A DNA stretch of 64,000 nt from an uncultured Sedimentitalea sp. (GCA_947504115.1 CANNGH010000001.1:372001-436000); one strand, 5' to 3'; shown: positions 8,309 to 17,295, counted from the stretch's first letter. The notes: a model not told the origin generated them from the sequence alone. Program-made: numbers and translations.

Positions 8309-9982
8309 TCAATGGGCGTGGCCCTTGTCCCAGTCTTCGCGCTTGGGAAGCTGCTCGAACGTATGTTCGGGCGGCGGGCTGGGCAGGGTCCATTCCAGCG
8401 TGTCGGCATATTCGTTCCACGGATTGCGCTCGGTCGCGCGGGCGCCACGCAGCAGCGTGTAGACCACGACCCCGATGAAGAACAGGAACGACGCAAACGA
8501 CAGGAACGCGCCCCAGGACGACCAGTAGTTCCAGAAGGCGAACCCCTCGGGATAGTCGATATAGCGGCGCGGCATGCCCTGACGGCCCAGGAAGTGCTGT
8601 GGGAAGAAGGTCAGGTTGGTGCCCACGAAGAACATCCAGAAATGCACCTTGCCGGCCCATTCGGGATACATGCGGCCGCTCATCTTGGGCAGGTAGAAAT
8701 AGACCCCTGCAAAGATCGCGAACGCGGCGCCAAGGCTCATCACATAATGGAAATGCGCGACCACGTAATAGGTGTCGTGGTAGTAGCGATCCACTGCCGC
8801 CTGGCTCAGCACGATGCCGGTCACGCCGCCGATGGTGAACAGGAACAGGAACCCGAACGCCCAGAGCATCGGCGTCTTGAACTCGATCGAGCCGCCCCAC
8901 ATCGTCGCGATCCAGCTGAACACCTTGATGCCGGTGGGCACCGCGATCGTCATCGTCGCCAGCATGAAATAGGCCTGCTGGTTCAGCGACATGCCGACCG
9001 TGTACATGTGGTGCGCCCAGACGACAAAGCCCAGCACCCCGATCGCGATCAGCGCCCAGACCATCGGCAGATAGCCGAAGATCGGCTTGCGCGAGAAGGT
9101 CGCGATGACGTGGCTGATGATGCCGAACCCGGGCAGGATCACGATATAAACCTCGGGGTGGCCGAAGAACCACAGGATGTGCTGATAAAGGATCGGATCG
9201 CCGCCGCCGGCCGGATCAAAGAACGTGAAGCCGAAGTTGCGGTCCATCAGCAGCATGGTGATCGCGCCGGCCAGCACGGGCAGGGCCAGAAGGATCATCC
9301 AGGCGGTGACGAAGATCGACCATGCGAACAGCGGCACCTTGAACAGGGTCATGCCCGGGGCGCGCATGTTCAGGAAGGTGGTGATCATGTTGATCGCCCC
9401 CAGGATCGAGGACGCGCCCGACAGGTGCACCGCGAAGATCGCCAGATCCATCGACAGCCCGCTCTCGGTCACCGAAAGCGGCGGATACAGCACCCAGCCG
9501 ACCCCCGAGCCAAGCTGATCGTTGCCCCCCGGCGCCAGGACCGAGCAGACCGCCATGGTGGTGCCTGCGACGAACAGCCAGAACGACAGGTTGTTCATGC
9601 GCGGGAACGCCATGTCCGGCGCGCCGATCTGCAACGGCATCAGATAGTTGCCGAAGCCGCCGAACAAAGCTGGAATCACCACGAAGAACATCATCAGGAT
9701 GCCGTGGCCGGTGACCAGCACGTTCCACAGATGGCCGTTGGGTGTGCACGTGGCCGAGGAATCGGCGATCAGGCGCGCGCCCTCCATGCACATGTACTGA
9801 ACGCCGGGCTCCATCAGCTCCAGGCGCATGTAAACGGTGAACATCACCGAGACGAGACCCACCAGCGCGGACGTGATGAGATAAAGTATCCCAATATCCT
9901 TGTGGTTTGTGGACATGAACCAGCGGGTGAAGAAACCACGCGTGTCCTCGTGCTCGTGACCATGGATGGCTGCGTCCGCCAT
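8309..9982 (-). CDS. ctaD: Cytochrome c oxidase (aa3) subunit I
   Basis: A 557-residue, twelve-helix haem-copper oxidase subunit of the cytoplasmic membrane that reduces O2 and pumps protons. The visible ligands and channel residues are His93 and His412 (haem a), His410 (haem a3), His275, His324 and His325 (CuB, with cross-linked Tyr279), Asp123 at the D-channel mouth, Glu277, and Lys353 in the K-channel. These sit nine residues earlier than in the Rhodobacter sphaeroides numbering. ATG 9982 has a strong AGGAGG site. No other cox genes are adjacent, which is normal for ctaD in this group. A promoter and FNR box lie upstream. Confidence 0.98.
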   Translation of the reverse strand: MADAAIHGHEHEDTRGFFTRWFMSTNHKDIGILYLITSALVGLVSVMFTVYMRLELMEPGVQYMCMEGARLIADSSATCTPNGHLWNVLVTGHGILMMFFVVIPALFGGFGNYLMPLQIGAPDMAFPRMNNLSFWLFVAGTTMAVCSVLAPGGNDQLGSGVGWVLYPPLSVTESGLSMDLAIFAVHLSGASSILGAINMITTFLNMRAPGMTLFKVPLFAWSIFVTAWMILLALPVLAGAITMLLMDRNFGFTFFDPAGGGDPILYQHILWFFGHPEVYIVILPGFGIISHVIATFSRKPIFGYLPMVWALIAIGVLGFVVWAHHMYTVGMSLNQQAYFMLATMTIAVPTGIKVFSWIATMWGGSIEFKTPMLWAFGFLFLFTIGGVTGIVLSQAAVDRYYHDTYYVVAHFHYVMSLGAAFAIFAGVYFYLPKMSGRMYPEWAGKVHFWMFFVGTNLTFFPQHFLGRQGMPRRYIDYPEGFAFWNYWSSWGAFLSFASFLFFIGVVVYTLLRGARATERNPWNEYADTLEWTLPSPPPEHTFEQLPKREDWDKGHAH

Positions 9983-10042
9983 ATGGTGCCTCCTGTTGAA
10001 ATGGACGTCGCTCCGGCAGGCCGGACGCGGGATACCATGCAG

Positions 10043-10071
10043 GTTTTAGAATGACTGGCCGCAGGCTTCAA
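10043..10071 (-). promoter_or_regulatory. Candidate sigma-70-type promoter of ctaD
   Basis: Reading the minus strand: TTGAAG, 17 bases, TAAAAC. This places a start of transcription near 10036, giving a leader of about 54 bases before the ctaD ATG. The -10 is only a fair match. Confidence 0.45.
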
Positions 10072-10080
10072 TGGTCGAGT

Positions 10081-10094
10081 TTGATCTGGATCAA
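10081..10094. promoter_or_regulatory. FNR/FnrL box
   Basis: TTGATCTGGATCAA is a perfect TTGAT-N4-ATCAA FNR site. Its centre lies about 51 bases upstream of the inferred ctaD start of transcription and about 114 bases before the HIT gene start. FNR-type regulators bind this sequence under low oxygen; the direction of the effect cannot be read from sequence. Confidence 0.7.
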
Positions 10095-10201
10095 GATAAG
10101 TTACGGCCGATCTTCGCGATCCTGCGCTCGGGGCGGCTTGACCTGCGTGCTCTCAACGCCCAGAACCAATTGCGAGAACCATGATGAGAAGGCCCGACGA
10201 C

Positions 10202-10624
10202 ATGCGTTACGATCCCGACAACATCTTTGCCAAGATCCTGCGCGACGAGCTTCCCGCGACCCGTGTCTACGAGGATGACGCGACCCTGGTATTCATGGAC
10301 ATCATGCCCCGCGCGGACGGGCACGTTCTGGTGATTCCGAAAACCCCTTGCCGCAACATCCTCGACGCCGATCAGGAGCAGTTGTCGACATGTATGGCCA
10401 CGGTGCAGAAACTGTCGCGCGCCGTGATGAAGGCATTCGGCGCGGGCGGCGTGACGGTCCAGCAGTTCAACGAGACGATCGGCGGGCAGGAAGTATTCCA
10501 TCTGCATTTCCACATCCTGCCCCGTCACGAGGGCGTTAGCCTGATGCCGCCGGGCCAGATGGCCGACAAGGACGTGCTGGCCGCCAACGCCGAAAAGATC
10601 CGTGCGGCGCTGACCGAAGGCTGA
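10202..10624 (+). CDS. HIT-family nucleotide hydrolase/transferase
   Basis: A 140-residue histidine-triad protein of the Hint type, which hydrolyses nucleoside phosphoramidates or related adenylates in the cytoplasm. The triad HLHFHILP (H-x-H-x-H) is near residue 100. The N-terminal core has IFAKILRDELPATRVYEDD and DGHVLVIPK. ATG 10202 is preferred, with GAGAAGG about nine bases upstream; an in-frame ATG at 10181 would add seven residues. It is divergent from ctaD with the FNR box between them. Confidence 0.9.
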   Translation: MRYDPDNIFAKILRDELPATRVYEDDATLVFMDIMPRADGHVLVIPKTPCRNILDADQEQLSTCMATVQKLSRAVMKAFGAGGVTVQQFNETIGGQEVFHLHFHILPRHEGVSLMPPGQMADKDVLAANAEKIRAALTEG

Positions 10625-10752
10625 ACCGCACAGCACCGCGATCTCGACGGGGCGTGTTGCCGCAGAAAACCAGCGGCCATCGCGAAACCCACCGCATTCG
10701 CGAAAATCGCCCTTGCCAGTCCTCAAACATGGCGCTATGCCCGCGCGGATAT

Positions 10753-10829
10753 CGGAGTGTAGCTCAGCCTGGTAGAGCACTGTCTTCGGGAGGCAGGGGC
10801 CGTGAGTTCGAATCTCGCCACTCCGACCA
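10753..10829 (+). tRNA. tRNA-Pro (anticodon CGG)
   Basis: A full 77-base cloverleaf. The acceptor stem CGGAGTG pairs with CACTCCG, followed by the A discriminator and an encoded CCA. The D arm has AGCTCAGCCTGGTAGAGC, the anticodon stem CTGTC/GGCAG encloses the loop TTCGGGA with anticodon CGG, and the T arm is GTGAGTTCGAATCTCGC with the invariant TTCGAAT. It decodes CCG proline codons, which are common in this GC-rich window. Confidence 0.97.
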
Positions 10830-10946
10830 ATGATTCCGACTTGTCGATTGCCACGATAGTCTTCCTTGTTGGTCACTATCCTTCCTCAAACGAAGGATCG
10901 AGCGAGGACCAAAAACTGCTGGTCGTCGGCATGCCCTGCCGGTCAA

Positions 10947-11540
10947 TGGATGGGTCTGGAGGCAATCTACAAACGCCCCCGAACCAGCCAGCCGCATCCC
11001 CAGCATCCGGTCTTCCCGTATTTGCTGAGACAGATGCAGATCGACCGCCCCAATCAGGTCGGGGGCGCCGATATCACGTTCATGCCGGTCAAGAACGGCT
11101 TCCTCTACCTGGTGGCCATCATGGATTGGGCCACGCGCAAGGTGCTGAGCTGGCGGCTGTCGAACACGATGCACGCCGACTTCTGTGTTGAGGCTTTGAA
11201 CGAGGCCGTCGCCAAACATGGCCCGCCTGAGATCATGAATGCGGATCAGGGCAGCCAGTTCACCGGATCGGCCTGGATCACGACCCTGACCGAGGCTGGG
11301 GTGCGCATCTCAATGGATGGACGCGGGCGTTATCTCGACAACATCTTCATCGAACGGCTCTGGCGATCACTGAAGCAGGAGGCCATCTATCTCGAAGAAA
11401 CCACCGATGGCTTCCAGGCCAGGCGCGTAATCAAGGAATGGATGACCTTCTACAATACTAAAAGGCCACATTCCGCCCTTGATCGGCAGACGCCTGACGA
11501 CGCATATTGCGTTGGCTTGGAACAACAAAAAGCAGCATGA
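10947..11540 (+). pseudogene. Truncated IS3-family transposase (OrfB, rve/DDE integrase core)
   Basis: Family similarity starts at MGLEAIYKRPRTS and runs to the natural C terminus. The catalytic DDE triad is kept: the Asp of GADIT, the Asp of NADQGSQF and the Glu of FIERLWRS. The missing parts are OrfA, the frameshift window and the OrfB N-terminal region that precedes LMGLEAIY. Just before the first catalytic Asp the usual Trp (QVW-ADIT) is replaced by Gly. The frame is open upstream to 10866, but that stretch shows no family sequence. Transposition from this copy alone is unlikely. Confidence 0.8.
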
Positions 11541-11602
11541 AACCTAAATCCGATACACCTTAGAAAAGCTGCAAACCTGTCCAAAAAGATGAGACCACTT
11601 CA
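10947..11602 (+). mobile_element. IS3-family insertion sequence remnant
   Basis: The 3' part of an IS3-type element begins about 120 bases after tRNA-Pro. It holds the C-terminal two-thirds of the transposase and ends with a sequence whose reverse complement starts TGAAGTGGTCTCATCTTTTT, a plausible right terminal inverted repeat of IS3 type with TG/CA ends. No left terminal repeat or orfA is visible, so the left half is deleted. Confidence 0.7.
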
Positions 11603-11700
11603 CAACTCCAACCTGGCGTGTGCCCAAACTTAGCGACCAAAATGACCAGAAACATGAATAGAATGGTCAAATATAACGCGTCGTCACCGAGGGGTTTGGA

Positions 11701-11892
11701 ATGGTGATAATCGTCGGCATCGTCATCGCGCTGATCGTGATCGCCGTTCTGGCGAACCCGGCCACCCGGCACTGCCGCTGGCGCGAATATCCGGGCGGCG
11801 GGCAAAGTCGGTGGCGTTGTGCGGCCTGCGGCGCGGAAACCACGGCGCCGCGCGGCACACCGCCGAAAGTGTGTTTGCGCAACACGGTTTAA
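11701..11892 (+). CDS. Small membrane-anchored zinc-ribbon-like protein
   Basis: A 63-residue protein. Residues 1-19 form one hydrophobic helix. The rest is basic and contains Cys at the start (ATRHCRWR), a central CAACGAE pair and a final Cys near the C terminus, a layout that could bind one zinc. The ATG is at 11701 and the stop at 11892. I recall similar small proteins in Rhodobacterales, but no function. It lies directly upstream of the structured leader of the ornithine decarboxylase gene. Confidence 0.55.
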   Translation: MVIIVGIVIALIVIAVLANPATRHCRWREYPGGGQSRWRCAACGAETTAPRGTPPKVCLRNTV

Positions 11893-12085
11893 GACGCGAC
11901 GAAAATACTTTGTCGCGCATGCATTTTCCCTCTTGATCGGAATCGCGTTTGGCCCCAAATGCGCGCTCAAGACGCCAACGCACGCGCCTCTGTCCCAAGG
12001 GTGAACCCCCATGGTTACGTAGCGACGGTAACGTCTCTGATGGAACTGAGCGGCCATATATGGCCGGGTCTTTTGGAGATGACCA
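11893..12085 (+). ncRNA. Structured 5' leader of the ornithine decarboxylase gene (speF-motif-like)
   Basis: This 193-base leader holds several hairpins: a 9-bp stem at 11895-11903/11909-11917 (CGCGACGAA/TTTGTCGCG, one G-U pair), GTTAC/GTAAC at 12014-12018/12028-12032, and the 16-base perfect palindrome CGGCCATATATGGCCG at 12051-12066, ending 9 bases before the GGAG ribosome site. Alphaproteobacterial ornithine decarboxylase genes are known to follow the Rfam speF RNA motif. I match it by position and layout, not by alignment. The last palindrome followed by GGGTCTTTT could act as a weak terminator or ribosome-site control. Confidence 0.5.
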
Positions 12086-13261
12086 ATGAACGCTTACGTA
12101 ACCGACCTGTCGGTGGCCGGCCGCATTGCGCCTGCCGCCAACCGCATCGAAACCTTCCTGCAGACCACCCGGTTCGAGCGCCCGACGCTGGTGCTGGATA
12201 TCGCGGCCGTGACGCGCCAATATCATGCGCTGAAGGCGGGGCTGGGCCGCGCGCACATTCACTATGCCGTCAAGGCGAATCCGCAGCGCGAAATCATCGA
12301 GGAACTGGTGCATCTGGGGTCCGGTTTCGATGCTGCATCCCGCGCGGAGATCGAGTTGTGCCTGTCACTGGGTGCCGCGCCCGATCATATCTCGTTCGGC
12401 AACACGGTGAAACGCGCCAGCGACATTGCCTTTGCCCATCACGCCGGGATCACGCTGTTCGCCGCCGATGCCGAGGAAGAACTGGAGAAGATTGCCGTTC
12501 ACGCCCCCGGCGCGCGGGTCTATATCCGCCTGATCGTCGATGCGAGCCAGGCCGACTGGCCGCTGTCGCGCAAGTTTGGCTGTGCCCGCGACAAGGCGAT
12601 CATGCTGCTGGATATGGCGGTCGCGCTGGGTCTGAACCCGGTCGGGTTTTCGTTTCATGTCGGCAGCCAGACACGGCGGGCGGACATGTGGATCGCCACG
12701 CTGGACCAGATCGCGCGGATCTGGGCGGATGCGCAAGCGGCCGGTCACGACCTGTCCCTGCTGAACATCGGCGGCGGTTTTCCTGCGTTTTACGGCGAAG
12801 AGATCGAGGCGCCGACCGCCTATGCCGCCAATGTGATGGCCCTGATCGCCGAACGTTTCGGCGACGTGCCCCATATCATGGCCGAGCCGGGACGCGGGCT
12901 GGTCGCCGAGGCCGGCATGATCGCCGCCGAGGTGCTGCTGGTGTCGAAGAAGTCCGAAAGCGACATGTTCCGCTGGGTCTATCTGGACATCGGCAAGTTC
13001 TCGGGTCTGGCCGAGACCATGGACGAGGCGATCCGCTATCAGTTCCTGACCGACCGCGATCACGAGGATACCGGCCCCTGCATCCTGGCCGGCCCTTCCT
13101 GCGACAGCGCCGACGTGCTGTATGAAAAACGTCCGGTATCGCTGCCGCTGGGGCTGCGCTCGGGGGATCGGTTCATCATTCGCAATTGCGGCGCCTACAC
13201 CTCGACCTACGCCACCATCGGTTTCAATGGCTTTCCGCCGCTGGATGTCGTGGTGATCTGA
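12086..13261 (+). CDS. Ornithine/lysine decarboxylase, PLP fold type III
   Basis: A 391-residue enzyme of the alanine-racemase-fold decarboxylases that converts ornithine to putrescine (or lysine to cadaverine), starting polyamine synthesis. It shows the PLP lysine in YAVKANP (about residue 55), SRKFGC, FHVGSQ, the phosphate-binding NIGGGFP, EPGRGLVAEAG, and GPSCDSADVLYE with the Cys/Asp pair that shapes the active site of the neighbouring subunit. The length fits the short bacterial/eukaryotic-like ODC group. A GGAG site precedes the ATG. It is preceded by a structured leader, suggesting feedback control. Confidence 0.92.
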   Translation: MNAYVTDLSVAGRIAPAANRIETFLQTTRFERPTLVLDIAAVTRQYHALKAGLGRAHIHYAVKANPQREIIEELVHLGSGFDAASRAEIELCLSLGAAPDHISFGNTVKRASDIAFAHHAGITLFAADAEEELEKIAVHAPGARVYIRLIVDASQADWPLSRKFGCARDKAIMLLDMAVALGLNPVGFSFHVGSQTRRADMWIATLDQIARIWADAQAAGHDLSLLNIGGGFPAFYGEEIEAPTAYAANVMALIAERFGDVPHIMAEPGRGLVAEAGMIAAEVLLVSKKSESDMFRWVYLDIGKFSGLAETMDEAIRYQFLTDRDHEDTGPCILAGPSCDSADVLYEKRPVSLPLGLRSGDRFIIRNCGAYTSTYATIGFNGFPPLDVVVI

Positions 13262-13267
13262 CAGGGC

Positions 13268-13289
13268 CGGGCAGGGGAGACCCTGCCCG
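13268..13289. terminator. Hairpin between convergent odc and hns genes
   Basis: CGGGCAGGG, a GAGA tetraloop and CCCTGCCCG form a perfect 9-bp GC-rich stem just past the odc stop. No T-run follows on either strand, so it may only protect or pause transcripts. Confidence 0.45.
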
Positions 13290-13332
13290 CCGACAAATCG
13301 CGTGTTGGCGTATGGACGGCGTCGCCTTGCCG

Positions 13333-13650
13333 TCAGATTTCCAGTTCGGACATGTCCGTGCCCTTGGCGAGCGCGTCATGCACCCATTGCGGTCTGCGCC
13401 CACGCCCGGTCCACGTCTGCTGCGGATTTTCCGGATTGCGGTATCTCGGCGCTGCTTTCGGCCGTGCGTTCGGGCTTTTCTGCTTTCCGACAAGGTCGTC
13501 CAGCGGATAGCCGTATTCCGCCGCCGCCTCTTCGGCGGCTTTCAACGCCTCGCGCCGGTCGCGCTTCTCGGCGTCCTTCAACGCCTTTTCCACGTCCGTT
13601 TTCAGCTGCAGCAATTCCTTGCGCGACATTTCCTTGAGATTTATCGCCAT
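13333..13650 (-). CDS. H-NS-family nucleoid protein (HvrA/Spb type)
   Basis: A 105-residue DNA-binding protein. Residues 1-50 are a charged helical, coiled-coil-like oligomerisation region rich in Lys, Glu and Ala. The C-terminal region carries the H-NS core YRNPENPQQTWTGRGRRP, which inserts into AT-rich minor grooves. This matches the HvrA/Spb group, which in Rhodobacter modulates light and redox-controlled genes. An AGGATAG site precedes ATG 13650. It lies downstream of ecm on the same strand with a 108-base gap. Confidence 0.9.
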   Translation of the reverse strand: MAINLKEMSRKELLQLKTDVEKALKDAEKRDRREALKAAEEAAAEYGYPLDDLVGKQKSPNARPKAAPRYRNPENPQQTWTGRGRRPQWVHDALAKGTDMSELEI

Positions 13651-13758
13651 CGACTATCCTTGAATCCAAAAGTGACGCGAAATTGCGCCACGCCCGGCAT
13701 AATAGCCGAACGCGCCGCAATTTATAGCATCAATTTTGCAATACTTGGAATGACGGCA

Positions 13759-15726
13759 TCATTGTGCCGCTGCCGGCTCCTGATCGACGAGCGCGACAAG
13801 ATCCATCATGATCGCATTCAGCTCGAAATCCTTTGGCGTATAGATCTTTGCGACGCCCATTTCCTTCAGGCGTTTCGCGTCCTCTTCCGGAATGATTCCG
13901 CCGACGATCACCGGAATATGACCCAGATCGACCTCGCGCATCCGTTCCATGACCTCGTTCACCAGCGGGATATGGCTGCCCGATAGAATCGACAGGCCCA
14001 GAACATGCGCCTGTTCGTCAATCGCGGCATTCACGATTTCTTCAGGCGTGAGGCGAATGCCCTCATATGTGATGTCCATTCCGATATCGCGCGCGCGAAC
14101 AGAAATCTGTTCGGCACCGTTGGAATGGCCATCCAGTCCGGGTTTGCCCATCAGCAGTTTCATGCGCCGCCCCAGGCGGTCGCTGACCGCGTTCACGGCA
14201 TCGCGCAATTCGTCCAGCCCCTCGGTGCGGTTCGACACCGATCCCGAAACGCCGGTCGGTCCGCGATAGGTTCCGTGGACGGCGCGCATCTGATCGGCCC
14301 ATTCGCCGGTTGTCGCGCCGGCCTTGGCGGCGGCGATCGAGGGTTCCATGATGTTGCGGCCCTGACTGGCCGCTTCGCGCAGATCGGCCAGCGCGGCCCT
14401 GACCGCGGCCTCGTCGCGCTGATCGCGCCACTCGTTCAGCCGGTCGATCTGGTCCTGTTCCGTGGCCGGGTCAACGACCATGATGCCGCCGTCTTCGCTC
14501 ATCAATGGCGAGGGTTCGGTGGTGGTGAACTTGTTGACCCCGACCACGATCGTTTCGCCCGCCTCGATCCGCGCCAGCCGGTCCGAGTTCGATTCCACCA
14601 GTCGCGATTTCATGTAGTCGATGGAGGAAATCGCGCCGCCCATGCTGTCGAGATTGGCCAATTCGGCGCGTGCGCCTTCTTTCAGCGCCTCGACCCTGGC
14701 ATCGACAGCGGGATTGTTGTCGAACAGATCGTCATATTCCAGAAGATCGGTTTCATAGGCCAGGATCTGCTGCATGCGCATTGACCATTGCTGATCCCAG
14801 GGACGGGGCAGGCCAAGCGCCTCGTTCCAGGCGGGCAATTGCACGGCCCGCGCACGCGCCTTTTTCGACAGTGTCACGGCCAGCATTTCGATCAGGATGC
14901 GATAGACGTTGTTTTCCGGCTGCTGTTCGGTCAATCCCAGTGAGTTGACCTGCACGCCATAACGGAACCGGCGGTATTTCGGATCGCTGACACCATATCG
15001 GGTTTCGCAAATCTCGTCCCAGAGATCGACGAATGCCCGCATCTTGCACATTTCGGTGACGAAACGGATCCCGGCATTCACGAAGAAGGAAATGCGCCCC
15101 ACCAGAACCGGGAAATCCTCGTCCGGCACGCGGGGGCGTAGTTCGTCCAGCACCGCGACCGCCGTTGCCAGCGCAAAGGCCAGCTCCTGTTCAGGCGTCG
15201 CGCCGGCCTCCTGCAGGTGATAGGAACAGACGTTCATCGGGTTCCATTTCGGCACGTTACGATAACAATATTCGGCCACATCCGCGATCATCTTCAGCGA
15301 CGGTTTCGGCGGACAGACATAGGTGCCGCGCGACAGGTATTCCTTGATCAGGTCGTTCTGCACTGTGCCCTGCAGTTTCGAGACATCGGCCCCCTGTTCC
15401 TCGGCCACCGCGATATAGAGCGCCAGCAGCCAAGGGGCGGTGGCGTTGATCGTCATCGAAGTGTTCATCTGTTCCAGCGGAATATCGTCGAACAGCGCGC
15501 GCATGTCCCCTAGGTGACAGACCGGCACGCCGACCTTGCCGACCTCGCCGCGCGACAGGATATGATCGCTGTCATAACCGGTCTGCGTGGGCAGATCGAA
15601 GGCGACCGACAAGCCGGTCTGCCCCTTGGCAAGATTGCCGCGATACAGGGCGTTGCTGGCCTTGGCCGTCGAGTGTCCGGCATAGGTGCGGATCAGCCAG
15701 GGGCGGTCTTTCGTGGTCTGTGTCAT
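13759..15726 (-). CDS. ecm: Ethylmalonyl-CoA mutase
   Basis: A 655-residue adenosylcobalamin enzyme that rearranges (2R)-ethylmalonyl-CoA to (2S)-methylsuccinyl-CoA in the ethylmalonyl-CoA pathway. The large barrel (about 1-500) has TYAGHSTAKASNALYR and FDLPTQTGYDSDH. The C-terminal B12 domain has DGHSNG with His534 as the lower cobalt ligand, then LSILSGSH and VGGIIPEED. The length and the neighbouring ccr gene separate it from methylmalonyl-CoA mutase. Its Ado-cobalamin need links to cobU in this window. A GAGG site precedes the ATG. Confidence 0.95.
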   Translation of the reverse strand: MTQTTKDRPWLIRTYAGHSTAKASNALYRGNLAKGQTGLSVAFDLPTQTGYDSDHILSRGEVGKVGVPVCHLGDMRALFDDIPLEQMNTSMTINATAPWLLALYIAVAEEQGADVSKLQGTVQNDLIKEYLSRGTYVCPPKPSLKMIADVAEYCYRNVPKWNPMNVCSYHLQEAGATPEQELAFALATAVAVLDELRPRVPDEDFPVLVGRISFFVNAGIRFVTEMCKMRAFVDLWDEICETRYGVSDPKYRRFRYGVQVNSLGLTEQQPENNVYRILIEMLAVTLSKKARARAVQLPAWNEALGLPRPWDQQWSMRMQQILAYETDLLEYDDLFDNNPAVDARVEALKEGARAELANLDSMGGAISSIDYMKSRLVESNSDRLARIEAGETIVVGVNKFTTTEPSPLMSEDGGIMVVDPATEQDQIDRLNEWRDQRDEAAVRAALADLREAASQGRNIMEPSIAAAKAGATTGEWADQMRAVHGTYRGPTGVSGSVSNRTEGLDELRDAVNAVSDRLGRRMKLLMGKPGLDGHSNGAEQISVRARDIGMDITYEGIRLTPEEIVNAAIDEQAHVLGLSILSGSHIPLVNEVMERMREVDLGHIPVIVGGIIPEEDAKRLKEMGVAKIYTPKDFELNAIMMDLVALVDQEPAAAQ

Positions 15727-15771
15727 CTGGACCTCACGAGTCAGCAGGGTAATAATCTGTCGCTACAACTG

Positions 15772-15800
15772 TCTAAACCGCAATTATCGGCGTCTGTCAA
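15772..15800 (-). promoter_or_regulatory. Candidate promoter of ecm
   Basis: Minus strand: a perfect -35 TTGACA, 17 bases, and a weak -10 TTTAGA, predicting a start about 40 bases before the ecm ATG. It lies in the 145-base gap shared with the divergent acyltransferase gene. Confidence 0.45.
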
Positions 15801-15871
15801 TTCGCTGCGTCGCGGCATCACCGGCGTTCAATACGATTGTCGGCGTGCGCGTAACATGACAGTTTGGCGCC

Positions 15872-17281
15872 ATGACGCGAACCGTAGAAATGCCGCTGTG
15901 GCTGCTGATACTGATCCTGCTGTTCGCGGCGGTGACGTTCGCGTCGCATTTCCTTTTCCCGTCCGTGCGCTGGTTCTTTCGCCGCCGTCTTGAACGCGCG
16001 GTCGCGCGACTGAACAAGCGTCTCGAACGCCCGATCCAGCCGTTCAAGCTGGCCCGGCGTTACGACATGATCCAGCGGCTGATCTACGATCCACAGGTCA
16101 GCCAGGCGATTGCCGATCATGCCCATGCCACGGGCATTCCCGAAAACGTCGCGTTCGAAGAGGCGCGGCGTTATGCCCGCGAGATCGTGCCGTCGTTTTC
16201 CGCCTCGGCCTATTTCGGTTTCGCGATCCGCGCGGCGCGCCTGCTCAGCAACGCATTGTATAATGTGCGTCTGGTCCATCACGACGAAGCGGCGCTGAAG
16301 GCGATCGCGCCGGATGCCACGGTGGTTTTCGTGATGAACCACCGCAGCAACATGGATTATGTCCTTGTCACCTATCTGGCAGCCGAACGCTCGGCCCTGT
16401 CCTATGCGGTGGGCGAGTGGGCGCAGGTCTGGCCGCTCAGCCGGTTGATCCGCGCTATGGGGGCCTATTTCATCCGTCGCAGAACCCCAAACCCGCTCTA
16501 TAGCACGGTGCTGGCATGTTACGTCAAACAGTCCACAGCCGCGGGAGTGACGCAGGCCATGTTCCCCGAAGGCCGCCTCAGCGTGTCGGGCGCGCTGATG
16601 CCGCCCAAGCTGGGCCTGTTGCGGTTCATCATCGATGATTTCGATCCCGACGGGCGCGACGTTGTTTTTGTGCCGGTCGCGCTGAATTACGACCGCGTGC
16701 TCGAGGACCGGATCCTTGTGAACGCCGCGAAACATGGCGGGCGGTTTCGGGCGCGGATCGGCGTGGTCGTGGCGAAGTCGCTGAAACTCTTGTGGTTGCG
16801 ATCGATCGGGCGCAAGCACCGGTTCGGTCAGGCGGCGGTGAGTTTCGGCGCGCCGCTGTCCCTTCAGGGGTTGCGCGCCGAAACGAAGGGCGATCTGACC
16901 ATTCCGCTGGCGCGCACGCTGAACCGCAGGATCGGTGCCATCGTGCCGGTGCTGCCGGTGCCGCTGATCTCGTGGCTGTTCCTGACCCGCGGCGCCATGA
17001 CGCGGCAAGACCTCGGCGAGGCGCTTTGCAGCCTGCTGGAACGGATGCCGATGGCGAACGTCCAGTTGCCGGGCGACGATCCGCAGAAGGCGATAACGGT
17101 TGCGCTGGCCCACCTGACCGGACGGGGTTTTCTGACTCTCGAAAGCGATCTTTATCGTCCGGTGCCGGATCAGACCGATCTGTTGCAGTTCTACGCCAGT
17201 TCGATAAAGCACCTTATACCGGCACCGGACGCGGCGAATGCTGCGCCGGCGAAGGAAGTTTCTGCACCTGCGGGGTCATAA
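15872..17281 (+). CDS. PlsB/PlsC-superfamily glycerol-3-phosphate acyltransferase-like membrane protein
   Basis: A 469-residue acyltransferase with an N-terminal membrane helix (residues 7-26). The catalytic HX4D motif is NHRSNMDY, the second block is GAYFIRRRT, and the phosphate-binding block is FPEGRLS. These fit acyl transfer to glycerol-3-phosphate or a related acceptor at the inner membrane. It is shorter than enterobacterial PlsB (about 800) and longer than PlsC (about 250). It lies between ecm and ccr, an order I recall from other Rhodobacterales, but no role in the ethylmalonyl-CoA pathway is evident. The start is ATG 15872. Confidence 0.82.
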   Translation: MTRTVEMPLWLLILILLFAAVTFASHFLFPSVRWFFRRRLERAVARLNKRLERPIQPFKLARRYDMIQRLIYDPQVSQAIADHAHATGIPENVAFEEARRYAREIVPSFSASAYFGFAIRAARLLSNALYNVRLVHHDEAALKAIAPDATVVFVMNHRSNMDYVLVTYLAAERSALSYAVGEWAQVWPLSRLIRAMGAYFIRRRTPNPLYSTVLACYVKQSTAAGVTQAMFPEGRLSVSGALMPPKLGLLRFIIDDFDPDGRDVVFVPVALNYDRVLEDRILVNAAKHGGRFRARIGVVVAKSLKLLWLRSIGRKHRFGQAAVSFGAPLSLQGLRAETKGDLTIPLARTLNRRIGAIVPVLPVPLISWLFLTRGAMTRQDLGEALCSLLERMPMANVQLPGDDPQKAITVALAHLTGRGFLTLESDLYRPVPDQTDLLQFYASSIKHLIPAPDAANAAPAKEVSAPAGS

Positions 17282-17295
17282 TGTTGCAAAATATG

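Noticed and set aside
8312-10054. 580-codon plus-strand open frame opposite ctaD
   Set aside because: It is the antisense shadow of ctaD. The product is rich in His, Gln, Arg and Asp with no fold-like pattern, and ctaD on the other strand is certain.
12040-13125. Overlapping plus-strand frame starting MELSGHIWPG in the odc leader
   Set aside because: It runs in the +1 frame of the decarboxylase gene and becomes Arg-rich shadow sequence; only the odc frame has family motifs.
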